DNA from: Culex pipiens pallens
Taxonomy: Eukaryota > Arthropoda > Insecta > Diptera > Culicidae
NCBI RefSeq assembly: GCF_016801865.2
Contig: NC_068939.1
Coordinates: 67,481,283 to 67,545,282 of the forward strand
DNA: 64,000 nucleotides
Direction of reading: 5' to 3'
Shown: positions 42,947-53,500 of the stretch, one piece after another
How positions within the stretch are numbered: position 1 is the first letter of the stretch
Layout of the letters: each line of letters begins with the position of its first letter
Notes under the pieces: generated by a model
What the model was told of the DNA's origin: nothing
Database searches by the model: none
The model's input: the letters and a program-made list of their open reading frames with translations, nothing else
Program-made: the position numbers and the translations under genes

Positions 42947-43679
42947 CACTCAAACGCTCGGGTAGTCATTTGACTCCTATTTTTTTTCTTAAAAATCTCA
43001 TAACTTTTGATAGAATTGACCAATTTGGAAGCTTCCGGGTGCAAAAGATCCAGATTTGTCTATATTTTCAACTGTCAGACGGAGGACAAATGTGGTCCAT
43101 TTTTACCGGAGATATTCCGGATTCTGTTGGGGTACCTCGGCCCTCCTAAATGGATATTTGGCCAATATAATAAAAACTTTTCAACAGAATTAAATCGGAA
43201 ATGATGCAAAACTTCAAGGAATCATCCTAAAACATCATCCTGCATAGATACATGACATGCTGAAAACCTTCGGGCACCGGAACAGGTTCTATCCGGAAAC
43301 GGTTCACTGAGCTGATGTCAATTGTTGCCCAACTGGAACCGGCTCCGCTGCCCCGTAGGACTTAACCATGTCAATTATTTTTGCAGGATGATGTATTAGG
43401 ATGATGCCTTGTAGTTTTGCATCATTTCCGAAATTTTTCTGTTGAAAAGTTTTTATTATATTGGCCAAATACCCATATAGGAGGGCCGAGGTACCCCAAC
43501 AGAATCCGGAAAATCTCCGGTAAAAATGGACCACATTTGTCCCCCATCTGGCAGTTCAAAATATAGACAAATCTGGATCTTTTGCAACCGAAAGCATCCA
43601 AATTGGTCAATTCTATCCAAAGTTATGAGATTTCTAAGAAAAAAAATAGGGGTCAAATGACTACCTGAGCGTTTGAGTG
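42947..43679. mobile_element. TTAA-flanked foldback element with ~270-bp inverted arms
   Basis: TTAA at 42943-42946 and 43680-43683 flank a 733-bp unit whose left arm (42947-43215) reappears inverted at about 43405-43679. The outer ends are CACTCAAACGCTCGGGTAGT and its mirror ACTACCTGAGCGTTTGAGTG. A ~190-bp centre separates the arms. The TTAA duplication is the mark of piggyBac-type transposition. No transposase. Confidence 0.82.
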
Positions 43680-43683
43680 TTAA

Positions 43684-45393
43684 GTGTGTGAAGTATTGAT
43701 TTTTAAATTATCTCAAATTTGAAGTAAAAGTAAAATCTGACATGAGTTTTTTTTAGTTTACACTGAAAGTTTCATCTAAATAGAGACACCTTTAAACCAC
43801 TAAATAACTATCAATATTTTTCAAAAAGTTGAAACGATAACTTCAACTCGCTGGTTCTCGGGCATTACTCAATCAATCGGGACGATTCTTTTTCCAGTGA
43901 TTTGTAAGAAGGTTTAGAAGATCCTAACATTTTGCAGAACTTGATTTGATCAAATCTGTAATTTTGTGATCAAAAACATCGTTCCAACTTTTTTTCTGCG
44001 CCTGTAAAAAAAATGGTCAAAACTTTCGCGGAGGCAGGCAATTTAGTGAAATCTAACGCTAAATTGAAGTCACTCAATTTCAATGGTTACTGGTTTCAAT
44101 TGTTTATTCGCTCGTTTGAAGCGTTAGGAAAAGCAATATGATTTTTGTAACACAGCTAAAACTCTCTTATAGGATAGATTTGTGTAGTTAATTTTCCCTT
44201 TCTCAACTGTCTGAAGTAAACGCTCTGTTAAAATTTTCTCTTTATGTTTGCTCAAGTGGTTGTGTCGGATGAGTGTGTTATATACAGAGCAAGCACACAC
44301 ATTGAAGCCCACTGTTAGACGCAGCGTGGATGTGTTAAGGCACTGGTGGGCTGAAATTCATATCCATGTAAAGTCAATCTTACATGAATTTGATTGAATC
44401 AACGCTCTTCACAGTATGCTGCAATCATCACCATTCCATTCCGTGAACGGCTCCCCTATCAGCATTTTCGTACATAAGAAGACCGTGCTTGAACGACTTT
44501 ACTTCGCTGCTGCTCGTTGCTGGCCTGTCGATTCAAACGCGCGTAATCATCCTGGGCAAAAGTTTCGCGAGAAACAAATAAATAAAATATTAGCAATTAC
44601 GTGCGCAGTTAAAAACGCTGCCGTTTGGCTCCTGGGTCCTGGGACTTCGACCCTGGGCGCCTGAGAAGAGAGGTTGAGGTTGAAAGAAATAGTTAAGGGA
44701 AGTTGCTTCATTTTCGAGTTTTCAGGCCAAACCAGTACGAAGGAATTTGCGTGGAGCTGGCAGGTCGAAACACAGCACACGACCGCCGCTGCTGGAGCAC
44801 TTGGCACATAAAAATCAAAAAGCACTTCAGGCATGTGTTTATTTTTATTGCATTTTCACAAGCAACATAAAATATAACTCAACACGGCACCGCGCGGCCG
44901 AGGCGATACAACTTCTGCTGGTGGCGCCGCTGCTGGAGCAGTTCGAGAGGCCTCATCCACGTATGTGCGGTGGAGTGGCGCTAAGGTGGAGGCCGAGACC
45001 GGGCCAGAAATTTGTAAACAAAGTCAGTTTGTACAAGTGGCATACAAGTTTAATGTTTTTTTTTTAGTTTGGCACGTAATCGTGTGATATGATTTTACAA
45101 TATTTTTACATGATATTTTTAACGTTTTCCCGTATTTAGGAGCCAGCGTGGTTGATTACCTATTAATTACAAAATGCGTTTTTTCAATTTTGCATCACCG
45201 CGATTTTGGCCGCGTTTTGGAATAGTTTTTAAGTGAAGTTGTATTACTGCGACAAATACGAAAGTAGCAATCAAAAAGGGTTTCCCTTAAGCTACTAATT
45301 AATAAAAAAACAAACAAACAAATTCATTTCATTTCATTTATTGGATCGTTTTGGCAAAAACATCAGTGCAGTAATTATCCTAAGCTGAGATAT
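43684..45393. other. Intergenic; unique GC-richer part at 44400-45010
   Basis: 43684-44390 is AT-rich without recognised features. 44400-45010 is unique and less AT-rich (for example ACGTGCGCAGTTAAAAACGC and GCTGCTGGAGCA repeated near 44785 and 44928). No exon is convincing. 45295-45325 has an (AAAC)n tract like a retroposon tail. Confidence 0.3.
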
Positions 45394-45583
45394 CCCGAGC
45401 ATGGGTAAATAACAAGGGAAATGCGTAATAATACCTTTCTCTGGTATCAATACCAAATTTTGGTATTCCTGGACCCTTTAAAATTTGTCTTAAAGATTAT
45501 GCAAGAGCAAATTGTGGTATCATACAAATTTAAGGTTTTGTTTTGATATTGCAAAATTGCAGAATTTGTCAATGATCGAACAC

Positions 45584-47195
45584 CACATTTTGGTATTCTT
45601 TTGGTATTACAGTATTTTATCAAATTCCTCTGCAACTATGGGAAAAATTTGACCAGTTTTGACAAAATAATTAATTTTGCGCTAAAATCATGTCTCAAAG
45701 CGAATGCTTTCATCCAAAACCGGAAATTTCAAACTTGATTTTAAACATTTTTGATATACCCCCTATAGAAATGACTTGTAATTGTGGAAAATATTCTAAG
45801 TAAGGATGGCACATTTTGGTATTCTTTTGGTAGGGGAAATATACCCTTTCTAATCAAACACCTATCTTCGTCATATGGAGAGTTTGATGCTCGATTAAAG
45901 CTCCAAAAATACTATTTAGGCTATAAACTTACCAGCAACAGCACCGCCTCGAGTAAGCACGCAAATGTATGCCATTTATTGGCCAAAAAGATCAAATTTA
46001 ATGCACTTTTGATCATAATTTCTATTTTGCGAGACCATTTCTCATCATTTTGGTGGCACACACATCCACACGCAAGATCAGAGGTTAACTGCTTAACGAA
46101 AGTCGCCATCAATATCTTTTCACTTGCGCTAACGATTTCAAAGCGCTTAAGATATAAAATTGCTTCCAACTACCGGCTACATGTTCTTTTGACCGTTACT
46201 TAGTCACTCACTTGAAAAATAATCCCGAAACATGTAAATAATTAGCAAGCGCCATCAAAAAAACAAACGCGCTAAGTCTTTTGACGTTTCAATTTCGACC
46301 ATCCATTCTAATCGAAGGCTGAAGAAAACCGAGCGAGAAGCGAAGGCAAATAAAGAACAAAGGGTGGCCACCAACACCACCAGCAGCGCTTGTGGTGTTG
46401 CCAGGAAACTTTCTCTATAAATGCTACTTTTTGTGAGTGTTCGCTCAAAATTTCATCAATTTTGGCAGCACGAAGCAGACCCAAACGAGCGTTGGAAGAA
46501 AAAAAGAACTAAGCTGAAAATACAAAAATGGGCGTGGCCCAATGCACATGACTGATTAGAATGCGTTTTTGAAATATTTTTTTTAAATGCTTGTAAAAGG
46601 AATAGCATAACTTTTAATAAAAGTGAAAATAAACAGAAATGTTCACAAAAAGTTGCTCTACTCGTTGGTGTACTTGGTTTTACTGAATTTCAAGGAACAC
46701 TCCAGATTATCCAGCATCATTCAAACAAGACCGCTTATTAGGCTTAAAATGGGTTTATTTCCCCTATTACAGTATTTTATCAAATTCCTCTGCAACTATG
46801 GGAAAAATTTGACCAGTTTTGACAAAATAATTAATTTTGCGCTAAAATCATGTCTCAAAGCGAATGCTTTCATTCAAAACCGGAAATTTCAAACTTGATT
46901 TTAAACATTTTTGATATACCCCCTACAGAAATGACTTGAAATTGTGGAAAATTTTCTAAGTCAGGATGGCATATTTTGGTATTATTTGAATATTGAAAGG
47001 TTTCATCAATTTTCTCTGAAACTATGGGAAATTTGTTGAAAAAATTTACGAGTTGATTAATTTTGCGCTAAAATGACTTGAAACCCAAAAATGTTAAAGA
47101 TGATTTTAAAAATTAGTGTGATATACCCACTAATATTTTTTTCAAAAAAGTTGAAATATCTCTAAGTCGGGATAACCAAATACTTTGAAAAACTA
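45584..47195 (+). repeat. 226-bp unit repeated three times (middle copy interrupted)
   Basis: Units begin CACATTTTGGTATT at 45584 and 45810 and CATATTTTGGTATT at about 46969. The first two are about 226 bases apart. The second and third are 226 apart once the 932-bp insertion and its 2-bp duplication (934 bases) are removed. Shared words include TTTTGCGCTAAAAT, AACTATGGGAAA and GATATACCC. The third unit is clearly more diverged. Confidence 0.85.
45833..46764. mobile_element. 932-bp TA-flanked element (GGGGAAATATACCC ends)
   Basis: Ends are GGGGAAATATACCC (left) and GGGTTTATTTCCCC (right), with TA at 45831-45832 and 46765-46766. Removing the element and one TA joins TTTTGG-TA-TTACAG, exactly the sequence in the uninterrupted first 226-bp unit at about 45600-45612, so the boundaries are confirmed by an empty site inside the window. 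No transposase is recognisable. Open frames across its edges are accidental. Confidence 0.88.
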
Positions 47196-47454
47196 GTCAA
47201 TCGACAGATAAATGAATTTTGGTGAATTTCAATTCATTTTTATTTTAATAATACTTATTTTTCAATCTTGTTATTTTTCAGAAGCTTCAAGAACTTCAAG
47301 CACAGGCCGTTCATCAATGACAAATGCATTCGGTGTGGTGAAGAATATCACTAATAACAACATGGAATCATCAGGTGAGTAGATTTGGCTGATGCATATG
47401 AATAATTTCCGTTTTTTCACTAACTGCAACTGCTGCACTAAAAATGGTATGAAA

Positions 47455-47872
47455 TTACCAAATGTTGGTATTTCTTGTCCAAATACCAGCGACCATAATG
47501 TGCTCTTGGTTGCCCAGTAATAGATGGTAAAATACCATGAAATCATACCAAAACCATGTATGTGAAAGACCACAGGAATACCAGAATATGATTTTCCAAG
47601 AGCGCGGGAATACCTGAAAATAAAACCATGGCAATACCAAGTTTTGGTATTCAAGCAATGTTCAAAAATCCAGAAGACCTCAACTTGGTACTGAAATGGT
47701 TTTATTTTGAGGTATTATTTTACCCTTGGAATAACATGGTTTGGTATTGTTGTGCCCTTACACATACAAGATTTTGGTATGATTTCATGGTATTTTACCA
47801 TCTATTACTGGGCAACCAAGGGCACATTTTGGTCGCTGTTATTTGCCCAAGTAATACCAAAATTTGGTATTC
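47455..47872. repeat. Long hairpin: arms of ~170-190 bp
   Basis: The segment 47455-47630, reverse-complemented, matches 47695-47872 with about 80% identity. The best block is GATTTCATGGTATTTTACCA followed by TCTATTACTGGGCAACCAAG. The loop is about 65 bp. It lies at the right end of the 45394-47896 element. Confidence 0.82.
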
Positions 47873-47899
47873 CCGTGTTATTTACCCCTGCTCGGGTAT

Positions 47900-48846
47900 G
47901 GGGTACCTTTCAACAGCTGACTAATTCAAACGGTGTATGAGTTTACTGGTACACGGGAGAATAAATTGAGCAGAGGAAGGATAAAACCTTTGGCAAACAA
48001 ATTCAAAATCTATTTTGAGTTCGAAAATCAAAAGAAGATTCGATTATTCGAAGTGAATATCCTCAAGGCCTTCGGAAAATAAAGTCTGAACTGTACTGAT
48101 CCTGAATTTGAACGCGTTTGGACGAAAATTTGAACTAATTTTCAAATGATTTTGTATGATGGAATTAACAAATTTATATTTTTGATTTGATTTGATGTGA
48201 TAATCAACAGGGCCACAAGGATGACCTATGTAGCGGTTGCCTAGAATTACAGTGGCTCAGACTTAAAGGGAGCATCTTCAAATTACTGCCGTATGAAGGG
48301 CCAAAAGGGGGTGGTTGGACGCGAACAAGCAAAATCACTCACGAGATGAGGATCTCCTTCCGACAGTAACCTTCAAAACTCCGAAAAAAGTCTGACAAAG
48401 CTGAAAAACAGGTCTCGCACCCTGTTGGGGGCCTAAAAGGGCGCGGCAGACAGCTGGAAACTGAAAGAGGTCAATAGATGTAGTAATTAGACAATCCTTT
48501 AGAATTGTATAATCAATAAACTATTTCCCTCTTGTGACGTAGTTCTGGTCTTCCACTATCCACATCCAGTCTCCGCCATTACAGCATACTGGCCACAGCC
48601 CTGATGCTCCCTACCCAATCCCCGGCTTTGGTTCTAACTACTGATAAAAAGGTAAATCAAAGTTGAGAAAAGGTCAATGCGGATAGAGAGCAAATCGAAC
48701 TCAGTATCCCCTCGCAAAGACTGGTAGTAAGGGTGAAAAAAACAATGAAAAATAAGAAGAAAGACAAGACGAAAAATAAAAAGATAGTGCATCAATGCAG
48801 ATGGATCGATGATCCCCCCACAAGGACATAAAAGCGACAGATGTTA
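47900..48846. other. Intergenic; pogo-like MITE fragment and unclassified repeat sequence
   Basis: 48040-48096 (GATTCGATTATTCGAAGTGA ... AAAGTCTGAACTGTA) is a right-end fragment of the pogo-like MITE. 48190-48700 has an AATAAA (48516) and a TGTTGGGGGCC start near 48422 that might be an LTR, but matching ends were not found. No gene. Confidence 0.35.
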
Positions 48847-49204
48847 GACTGGTCAACGCGGTTCTACTTTGTTCTAGCTGTTTCATTTTTCAAATAGAAC
48901 TGAAACAGACCACCCGCAACGCGGAGTTGCAGTTTTATTTTTCGAGCAGTATTTTGGATCAGAAATAAAACTGCTCGACGAGTTTGTTTCAAACGTGTGA
49001 CGATTTGGAACTGGAATAGAACTCTGTTTTATTTTTTGCTTCAGTGTGTTAGTGACATTTGACAGATAAACAAAGTTTTGATTTCGATTCACTTTGATTC
49101 TTGTTTTTTTAGCAGCAGCTGCGTTTCTGGTCTCGGTTTTGGTGAGTTTTCCTGTTTTTAATAAAAACTAGTTTTTTTATTCGTTATCGAAACATTTTTA
49201 GGAA

Positions 49205-49622
49205 ATGGAAGATGCGGGGGGTAAGAAAAAATCTTCCGGGAAGAAGCGAGGAGCTGGATTTCACCCCCAGGATGATCTTCAACTAGCTAAATCGTGGATT
49301 GCTGTTTCAGAAGATCCGATCAAGGGCACGGACCAAACAAAAGATTCATTTTGGAGCTCGGTCAAAGAACACGGTGGGTTCGAGACCCGAACTCCTGACG
49401 GTCTTCGCCAACGATGGGGTGTCGTAAGCCGCGCGGTCTCAAAGTTTTGCGGGATAATGACTAATCTCCAAAATAAGAACCAAAGTGGGACGACGGATGA
49501 GGATAAACTCGACAAAGCGGCAGTTATTTTTAAGCAGGATGAAGGCAAAGAGTTTCGATTTCTTGCGTGTTACGACGTTTTAAGCTTCTGCCCGAAATTC
49601 AGTGTTGATCTTGGAAATAGCG
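49205..49622 (+). CDS. Harbinger Myb/SANT-like DNA-binding protein, exon 1
   Basis: ATG at 49205; donor GTAAGA at 49623, leaving one base of a codon that exon 2 completes to GTG (Val). The residues encode a Myb/SANT-like (trihelix) domain: DDLQLAKSWIAVSEDPIKGT, FWSSVKEHG, LRQRWGVVSRAVSKFCG, then KAAVIFKQDEGKEFRFLACY. In PIF/Harbinger elements this second protein binds the transposase, brings it to the nucleus and helps it bind the ends. Reading through the donor would add about 20 residues before a stop at 49679, so splicing is preferred. Confidence 0.85.
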
Positions 49623-49650
49623 GTAAGACATTGACTACTGCAAGAATTGA

Positions 49651-49756
49651 CATAACCTCCCTTTTCGGCAAAGTAGTATAAACTTGCTGCCGGATCTTTT
49701 TCGAAAAAAAAATCCGGCAAGTTGGTACTGAGCGATATTTACGAAGGGAGGTTATG
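49651..49756. repeat. 106-bp palindrome inside the Myb-like gene's intron
   Basis: CATAACCTCCCTTTTCG (49651) is mirrored by CGAAGGGAGGTTATG (ending 49756). An inner pair AACTTGC.GCCGGAT / ATCCGGCAAGTT surrounds TTTTTCGAAAAA. It occupies almost half of the 232-base intron. It is either a tiny MITE inserted in the intron or a structured intron core. Confidence 0.7.
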
Positions 49757-49854
49757 TTCCTGCTTTCAGGACTCAATTTGGAGTGCAAATTTAACAATCA
49801 CAATACAATCTTTAAATCAGCAATCCTGATAATTATTTTTTTATTTATTTACAG

Positions 49855-50396
49855 TGGGAGCTGCTAGTACCTCCGCTGCGAGTACCTCTACTGCTAGTCC
49901 GTCCGCCGCAAATTCTTACGCCGAGAGTCCAACTGGTCGTCCATGCGGACGTGATAAGTCGAAATTCCTCTCAAACAACGCCAGCAACATTCATGCCTTG
50001 GAACTGCGACGAGCTGAAGCACTTGAACGTATTGCGTCAGCTGCCGAAGTGAAGGCGAAAGTTTTTACTGAATATAAAAATGAACTCAGACAAAAAAATG
50101 TTATCCAAATTGCCACTACTCGTTTGGATGATTTGGACCCGATCTCGAGGAAGATAATGATAATAGAGAAGCAAAGGGTGTTGCAAGAACTAACTGTGTC
50201 CAATAACAGTTTGAATACAGATTCCAGCAACATTTCTTCGCGAATTGATGGAACTCAGAGTCTATGCGCAATGCTAACACCCAAGGACGACCCAGAATCT
50301 GTAAACCATGCCACTGTTCCGGATGACGACATTTTCCAGAAGTTTATCGAGATCGATAATGAGCTGAGCGAGGAAGAAAACTTTTCCGAAAATTAA
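49855..50396 (+). CDS. Harbinger Myb/SANT-like DNA-binding protein, exon 2
   Basis: The acceptor TTTATTTACAG ends at 49854 and the stop TAA is at 50394-50396. With exon 1 it gives a 319-residue protein. The exon opens with an Ala/Ser/Thr-rich linker, then a charged, helix-prone region (LELRRAEALERIASAAEVKA and so on) that fits the coiled-coil or transposase-interacting part of such proteins, and an acidic C-terminus (ELSEEENFSEN). No frameshift or internal stop is seen. Confidence 0.82.
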
Positions 50397-50661
50397 TGTT
50401 TGGTAGCATCTATGCGTTTCGTATATTGTTTTAAGATAAGATTAGGCACTAGATACCATTCTAGCATTGCCTTTGTTGAAGTCCAGTGAGGTCCCTTATT
50501 TAAATGATTAAATAAATTATTGATTCTAACTTTCATTTCAAGTGTAATTATTAGGATGTAACAAAACGGGTCAATTTTGCGGGCATTTCAGGGCATGATC
50601 TTCTAGGTGTACTGAGCCCGAATACTAAATATGAGCTGATTGCTTGCGGTTGCTAGCAGGA

Positions 50662-51069
50662 GACCGACTCCGTGGCTTAATGGTTACGGCTTCTGCCTGC
50701 CAAAAAACGAAACAGAATCAGGTGGGGTTCGAACTCACACCTTTGGATTGATGGTCTAAAACATGCTGTATTCTTCTCATATTAAGTACGCGCTGATCCC
50801 TGATTTGCCTGCATGGATTGGGATAGATCAAGGATCCGTCTGGAGCTTGCTTCTATGTTAAGGCGGGGCCGGACAATGCCCAACGACCTCGGAATTGGGC
50901 CGCTAGGATCTCTGCTATTCTGAAATGGGTCGTTGGAAGCAGCGCGAGGGCTATCACCACCTAATACCCGGGACTGAGATAAGTTGTATCAGCATTCGGC
51001 ATATACAAAGTTCGATACAAATTATACTTTTTCATAATTTCGCTACCGGTTAGCGGGTATTGGATTGGA

Positions 51070-51135
<66 letters not shown>
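50662..51135 (+). mobile_element. tRNA-derived SINE with a (CA)n tail and 21-bp target duplication
   Basis: The insert starts GACCGACTCCGTGGCTTAAT, where GTGGCTTAATGGTTACGG is an A-box-like word and GTGGGGTTCGAACTC the B-box region. The body continues to 51070 and the tail is an uninterrupted CA repeat. The 21-base direct repeats at 50641-50661 and 51136-51156 (TGCTTGCGGTTGCT.GCAGGA, one mismatch) are target-site duplications. The insertion lies inside the Harbinger element, beside copia-derived sequence. Confidence 0.78.
51071..51135 (+). repeat. (CA)32 microsatellite forming the SINE tail
   Basis: 65 bases of perfect CA dinucleotide directly precede the downstream target duplication, so the microsatellite is the SINE's 3' tail, probably expanded after insertion. 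Confidence 0.95.
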
Positions 51136-51138
<3 letters not shown>

Positions 51139-51156
51139 TTGCGGTTGCTGGCAGGA

Positions 51157-52640
51157 AACTTCCTCTCGATGAGTAAATTTTGCGATCTTGGATTAAAAGT
51201 GCAATTCGGCCGAGGCGGGATTCTGCAGGGCCAAGAAGCGATTCTGGTGGGCGAGCGTCACGGTGGGCTCTACCGCTTGAAGCAGTTTGTGGAGAAGGCG
51301 ATGCTTGCGATGTTCAGCGTGTGGGGTGTGCAAGCTGGGTCACCTACCGTTCCCGAAGGAGCCCCATGGAAGTTGCGACGCGGCAGGAAACCGGTACCTC
51401 ATGGCGCTGTTGGACGATTTCAGTGGGAACACAGTGGTCTACCTGCTGAAGGCGAAGTCAGAGGCCGAGTCCAAGATACGGGAGTACTTCAACTTGGTTA
51501 AATAACCAGTTCAGTCGTCCTCCCAGAGTCTTTCGCACGGATGGCGGATACGAGTATTCCGGATCGTCGTTGAAGAAGTTTCTGGTCGAAAGCGGGACGT
51601 TCCACTTACCCCAGCAGAACGGGAAAGCGGAGCGGAAGAACCGATACGCTGTGAAGATGATGAGATGCATGATCGCCAATTCTGGCCTTGGTAAGCAGTA
51701 CTGGGGAGAGGCGAAAACAGCGACAACCTTCATCATCGGTCGAGAAGACTCCGCATAAGCTGTGGTACAGCAAGAAGCCATCGTACAGCCACATCCGGAC
51801 CTTCGGCTCGCAGGCATTCGTGCACGTTCCGAAAGAGAAGCACCTGAAACTGTACATGAAGGCGGAGAAGATGGTCTTCGTGGGGTACGCTGAAGGGCGG
51901 AAGGCTTACAGTTTCTTGGACCCCGACACCAAGCGGATCGTGATCAGCAGAGATGCCAAGTTCATCGAACAGGACGGTGTTGCAGAGGTTGCAGAGGAAC
52001 CGGTCCGAACCGATTGAAAAATTCGACGCTTTTGAGATGGCTACAAGCGGAAGCGAAACGCAGCCGGAGAAATTCTCAAGCACAAAGTGCGCCAGGTGGC
52101 ACAGGGGTACTGCCACAAGTACGGCGAAGATTACGACGAAGTCTTTGCCCCTGTAACGAAGCAGACCACGCTTCGCGCAAAGAGAAGCTGATCCTTTGAC
52201 GTGAAGACGACTTACCTGTACGGCAAACTCAATGAGGAACTGTACATGAAGCAACCGGCAACTCGAGGAGGAGCTGTACATGAAGCAACCTGCATATTTG
52301 AGAAGAAAGGAGCAGAGAAGCTGGCGTGGAGACGCAGAAGGAGCATCTACGGGCTGAAGCAGTCCGCCCGGTGCTGGAACCATCGACTGCACGCCGTCCT
52401 GGTTGCAATGAAGTTCGTCCAAAGTGGTGCAGATTCCTGTCTATACACAAAGGATACACAAAGAACATGAAGACACGAAAGCCCACGTCAGGAATGGTGT
52501 TCGAACTAGCGGGGGCGCTTTTTCTTGGGCAAGCCAGTTCCAGAACTCTGTAACTTTGTCTTCGATGGAGTCGGTGTTCCTGGCGTTGAGCGAAACGAGC
52601 TCAACGTTTGGCTACTACACCTGCTAGACAATCTTGGCGA
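51157..52640 (+). pseudogene. Degraded Ty1/copia pol fragment A (integrase, RT, RNase H)
   Basis: Frameshifted but recognisable in order. The integrase core has LLDDFSGNTVVYLL (first Asp), FRTDGGYEY (second Asp) and LPQQNGKAERKNRYAVKM (Glu), followed by the integrase C-terminal region (AFVHVPKEKHLKLYM, KMVFVGYAEGRKAY). Reverse-transcriptase pieces follow (HKVRQVAQGYCHKYGEDYDE, FAPVTKQTTLR; RSIYGLKQSARCWN). RNase H is suggested by LSSMESVFLALSE near the end. Several frameshifts and stops make it non-functional. Gag, protease and LTRs are absent from this piece. It separates the two Harbinger genes. Confidence 0.85.
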
Positions 52641-52952
52641 AGCGCCAGCTGCGTAAAGTTAACCGCAATGATGATTCGTTGAAGTGGATTGAGTGTTCAA
52701 TGTTCAAACAAAAATACATTCCTGAATCTACAGGGGAGGAAGAAACGTGGGCAGTTCATACACTGGGTTGCTTGGGTTGTTGGGGGGGGGAGGGGGGGGG
52801 GTGTCGAGGGTTGAAGTCAGCACGCAGCTCCAAAGAAAAAACAAACAGCTTACTGTCAAATTAAAGTTAATTGAAAATCATGTGTCTGTTCTAAAAAATT
52901 CAGAATTTTATTTTAACATCACGTGTAAATGTGTCTTATAAACAAAAAAAAA
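52641..52952. other. Gap between copia fragment A and the transposase 3' end
   Basis: Contains a short minus-strand piece of the 42429-42790 repeat (52723-52757) and a long G-rich run at about 52777-52803. Nothing else is recognised. Confidence 0.5.
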
Positions 52953-53432
52953 TCAATTAGGTTGGTCCCCGAAATGGTTCCAAATATGATCGATTAAATC
53001 TCGTTTAAGTATAGAATGATTGAGCGAATTGCGAACCTCCATTCGTTTCTGAAGATAATCAGCAAAATTGGTTGGACCTGTCTCAACCACATTTAGCGGA
53101 TCGTTCTCGATTGGTCCGGTATCGGTGTTGTACTCAATCCTCATATTATGCAATATTATACAAGCATTCATGATGAGTTGCAACGTCTCGAGATCTTGGA
53201 ACCTAGCTGGATAATTAAGCACGTGCCAGCATTTTTTTAGTATTCCGAATGCTCTCTCTACGTCCTTTCGCGCCGACTCTTGTTTTTTACTAAACAACTT
53301 TTCCTTCGGAGTATTTGGGTGAGAAATGGTTTTAACAAATATTTCCCAATCTGGATAGATTCCATCGGCGAGAAAATAGGCTTTCTCTTTTTGTTTGCCG
53401 TTTAGTTCATAATTGCATTTTAAAATATCGTC
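52953..53432 (-). CDS. PIF/Harbinger transposase, exon 4 (C-terminus)
   Basis: Minus strand; the acceptor TTTTTCAG precedes 53432 and the stop is at 52953-52955. It encodes DDILKCNYELNGKQKEKAYF, LADGIYPDW, FVKTI and RKDVERAFGILKKCW, whose Glu is the third acidic residue of the DDE triad. LILMNACIILHNM-type residues follow, as in other Harbinger transposases. The frame joins exon 3 in phase 0. No stop interrupts it. The usual full length of about 400 residues is reached when all four exons are joined. Confidence 0.88.
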   Translation of the reverse strand, partial: DDILKCNYELNGKQKEKAYFLADGIYPDWEIFVKTISHPNTPKEKLFSKKQESARKDVERAFGILKKCWHVLNYPARFQDLETLQLIMNACIILHNMRIEYNTDTGPIENDPLNVVETGPTNFADYLQKRMEVRNSLNHSILKRDLIDHIWNHFGDQPN

Positions 53433-53500
53433 CTGAAAAAGATAAAATTATTTATACAATTTGTTATAATTAAACGTTTTAACTATTCTCTCGAACTTAC

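Larger units (their letters stand above)
45394..47896. mobile_element. 2.5-kb inverted-repeat element with internal TTGGTATT palindromes
   Basis: The left end reads CCCGAGCATGGGTAAATAAC then AAGGGA. The right end, reverse-complemented, reads CCCGAGCAGGGGTAAATAAC then ACGGGA. TAT flanks both sides (45391-45393, 47897-47899). Near-palindromes AATACCAAATTTTGGTATT (45449-45467) and CAATACCAAGTTTTGGTATT (about 47632-47651) recur inside. It contains a 226-bp unit repeated three times, a long hairpin at its right side, and a later 932-bp insertion at 45833-46764. No transposase is seen. Confidence 0.78.

Noticed and set aside
45784..46203. 139-codon open frame as a gene
   Set aside because: It crosses the left boundary of the 932-bp insertion at 45833, so it is an accidental junction frame.
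48422..48590. Solo LTR starting TGTTGGGGGCC with AATAAA at 48516
   Set aside because: No matching inverted end, purine tract or flanking duplication could be shown.
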